Shown here piece after piece: positions 7,098-8,137 of a stretch of DNA of 8,137 nt; position 1 is the first letter of the stretch, and each line of letters opens with the position of its first letter. The translations under genes were made by a program, and so were the position numbers. The stretch lies in assembly GCA_946406305.1 (NCBI GenBank), contig CAMJKC010000072.1, positions 1 to 8,137 of the forward strand, written 5' to 3'. Origin of the DNA: an uncultured Lachnospiraceae bacterium (lineage in GTDB: Bacteria > Bacillota > Clostridia > Lachnospirales > Lachnospiraceae). The notes beneath the pieces are model-generated. The model saw only the letters and a program-made list of their open reading frames with translations. It was not told the DNA's origin and did no database searches.

Positions 7098-8137
7098 ATG
7101 GAGAAAAAGACAACGCCTGTCACTTCAGAACAAAATCGTGACAAGGTCATTATTCGGACCAGTATCATTGGAATACTGACAAACATGTTACTGGCGGCTT
7201 TCAAGGCGGTGATCGGCATTATATCCAACTCTATCGCCGTCACTTTGGATGCCGTTAATAATCTGTCGGATGCCCTGTCCTCTATCATTACGATCGTTGG
7301 GACGAAACTTGCTGGGAAACTTCCTGATAAGAAGCATCCGCTCGGATACGGCAGGATCGAGTACCTCAGCGCGATGATCGTTTCGGGCATCGTTCTCTAT
7401 GCAGGCATCACGGCTGCCGTGGAATCGGTCAAGAAGATCATCTATCCTGAAAAGCCGGACTACAGCATCATTTCCCTCGTTATCATTGCGGTAGCCGTCA
7501 TCGTCAAAATCATACTCGGAAGATATGTGAAGGCGAAAGGCGAACAGGTCAATTCGGGTTCTCTGGTTGCCTCTGGTTCCGATGCAATGTTTGATGCCAT
7601 TCTTTCAGGTTCCGTCCTGGTTTCTGCGATCATTTTCATGGTGAGCGGCCTTTTACTCGAAGCATATGTAGGCGTTGTAATAGCCAGCTTCATCATCAAG
7701 GCAGGAATCGAGATGATGATGGAAACACTGAATGAAATCCTTGGGATCAGAGCAGATAAAGAGAAAACGGACAAGATTAAAAAACTGCTTTCCGATGAGC
7801 CGGAGGTCAGAGGCGCCTACGATCTGATCATGTACAATTACGGTCCTGATAAGGACTATGCTTCCGTTCATCTTGAAGTGCCGGACATAATGACGACAAG
7901 AGAATTTGATAAGCTGACAAGAAAGCTGGAAAGAAAAATCTACAAAGAAACCGGCGTTGTCCTCGCGGGGGTCGGACTGTATTCCTATAACACAGGCAGC
8001 AATGAAGCGGCTGATATTCAAAAGGATGTCCGTGAACGTGTCATGGCCCACGACTGGGTCATTCAGCTTCATGGTTTCTATGTGGATACAGAAGCAAAGG
8101 AAATGACCTTTGATGTTGTGATGAGCTTCGATATCAG
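7098..8137 (+). CDS. Cation diffusion facilitator transporter, manganese-type metal site (3'-truncated by window)
   Basis: The frame opens at ATG 7098 and is still open at the right edge after 346 residues. Cation diffusion facilitators export divalent metals across the cytoplasmic membrane in exchange for protons. Six transmembrane helices are expected between about 18 and 215. Membrane helix 2 holds DAVNNLSDAL with Asn54 and Asp58; HPLGYGRIEYLSA (80-92) is the family's conserved loop and helix 3 start; helix 5 holds GSDAMFDAILSG with Asp162 and Asp166. The 108-residue spacing between the two pairs equals that between Asp45 and His153 of E. coli FieF, so these are the intramembrane metal ligands. 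An N-D/D-D set matches manganese exporters such as pneumococcal MntE, unlike the H-D/H-D of zinc exporters. A cytoplasmic domain starts at about 218 and already exceeds the usual length of about 300 residues for the whole protein, suggesting an extra C-terminal part. Codons such as CCG, CGG and CTC and the near-50% G+C set it apart from every gene to its left. Confidence 0.9.
   Translation, partial: MEKKTTPVTSEQNRDKVIIRTSIIGILTNMLLAAFKAVIGIISNSIAVTLDAVNNLSDALSSIITIVGTKLAGKLPDKKHPLGYGRIEYLSAMIVSGIVLYAGITAAVESVKKIIYPEKPDYSIISLVIIAVAVIVKIILGRYVKAKGEQVNSGSLVASGSDAMFDAILSGSVLVSAIIFMVSGLLLEAYVGVVIASFIIKAGIEMMMETLNEILGIRADKEKTDKIKKLLSDEPEVRGAYDLIMYNYGPDKDYASVHLEVPDIMTTREFDKLTRKLERKIYKETGVVLAGVGLYSYNTGSNEAADIQKDVRERVMAHDWVIQLHGFYVDTEAKEMTFDVVMSFDI

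Noticed and set aside
7460..8072. Open frames on the - strand opposite the metal transporter
   Set aside because: The + strand frame shows clear cation diffusion facilitator motifs throughout; the opposing frames have no recognisable motifs.
1..8137. CRISPR arrays, tRNA and rRNA genes
   Set aside because: No regularly spaced repeats, cloverleaf or rRNA-like segments were recognised by eye in any gap; the gaps are all shorter than about 145 nt.

Overview
The window reads as a chromosomal fragment of a low-GC Gram-positive bacterium, most likely a clostridial anaerobe. The first 7 kb is very AT-rich: a hand count of bases 5041-5100 gives 12 G+C of 60. Arginine codons there are mostly AGA, and Shine-Dalgarno sites are strong GGAGG types. 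The genes (a membrane pyrophosphatase, a GH25 lipoprotein, an RpoD-type sigma factor and a MATE protein carrying a cytidylate-kinase-like tail) fit that group. I cannot name a genus from sequence alone.

All recognisable genes are on the + strand. Bases 1-2705 form one apparent transcription unit. It holds the 3' end of rsmI (16S rRNA methyltransferase), an RpoD-like sigma factor whose start lies inside the end of rsmI, and a GH25 muramidase-type lipoprotein 33 nt further on, and it closes with a rho-independent terminator. Next comes a monocistronic hppA (membrane-bound, probably K+-dependent and Na+-pumping pyrophosphatase) with its own extended -10 promoter and its own terminator. Then comes a 669-residue protein fusing a complete MATE-type exporter to a cytidylate-kinase-like (AAK-type) nucleotide-binding domain.

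Right after this gene the base composition changes abruptly. From about 7033, beginning at an 8-G run, the DNA is close to 50% G+C (32 of 60 in 7381-7440) with different codon choices. This segment carries a cation diffusion facilitator transporter with a manganese-type N-D/D-D metal site, and it runs off the right edge. No transposase, integrase or repeat marks the junction inside the window, so it is either a horizontally acquired segment or an assembly join.

Working together: the first unit couples ribosome modification, transcription initiation and cell-wall turnover. hppA recovers energy from pyrophosphate made in biosynthesis as an ion gradient. MATE exporters commonly use Na+ or H+ gradients, so the pump and the neighbouring exporter could be linked through the membrane ion gradient, which is inference only. 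The most unusual items are the MATE-kinase fusion, the diverged sigma factor with a lysine-rich then acidic N-terminus, and the compositional break at about 7033.
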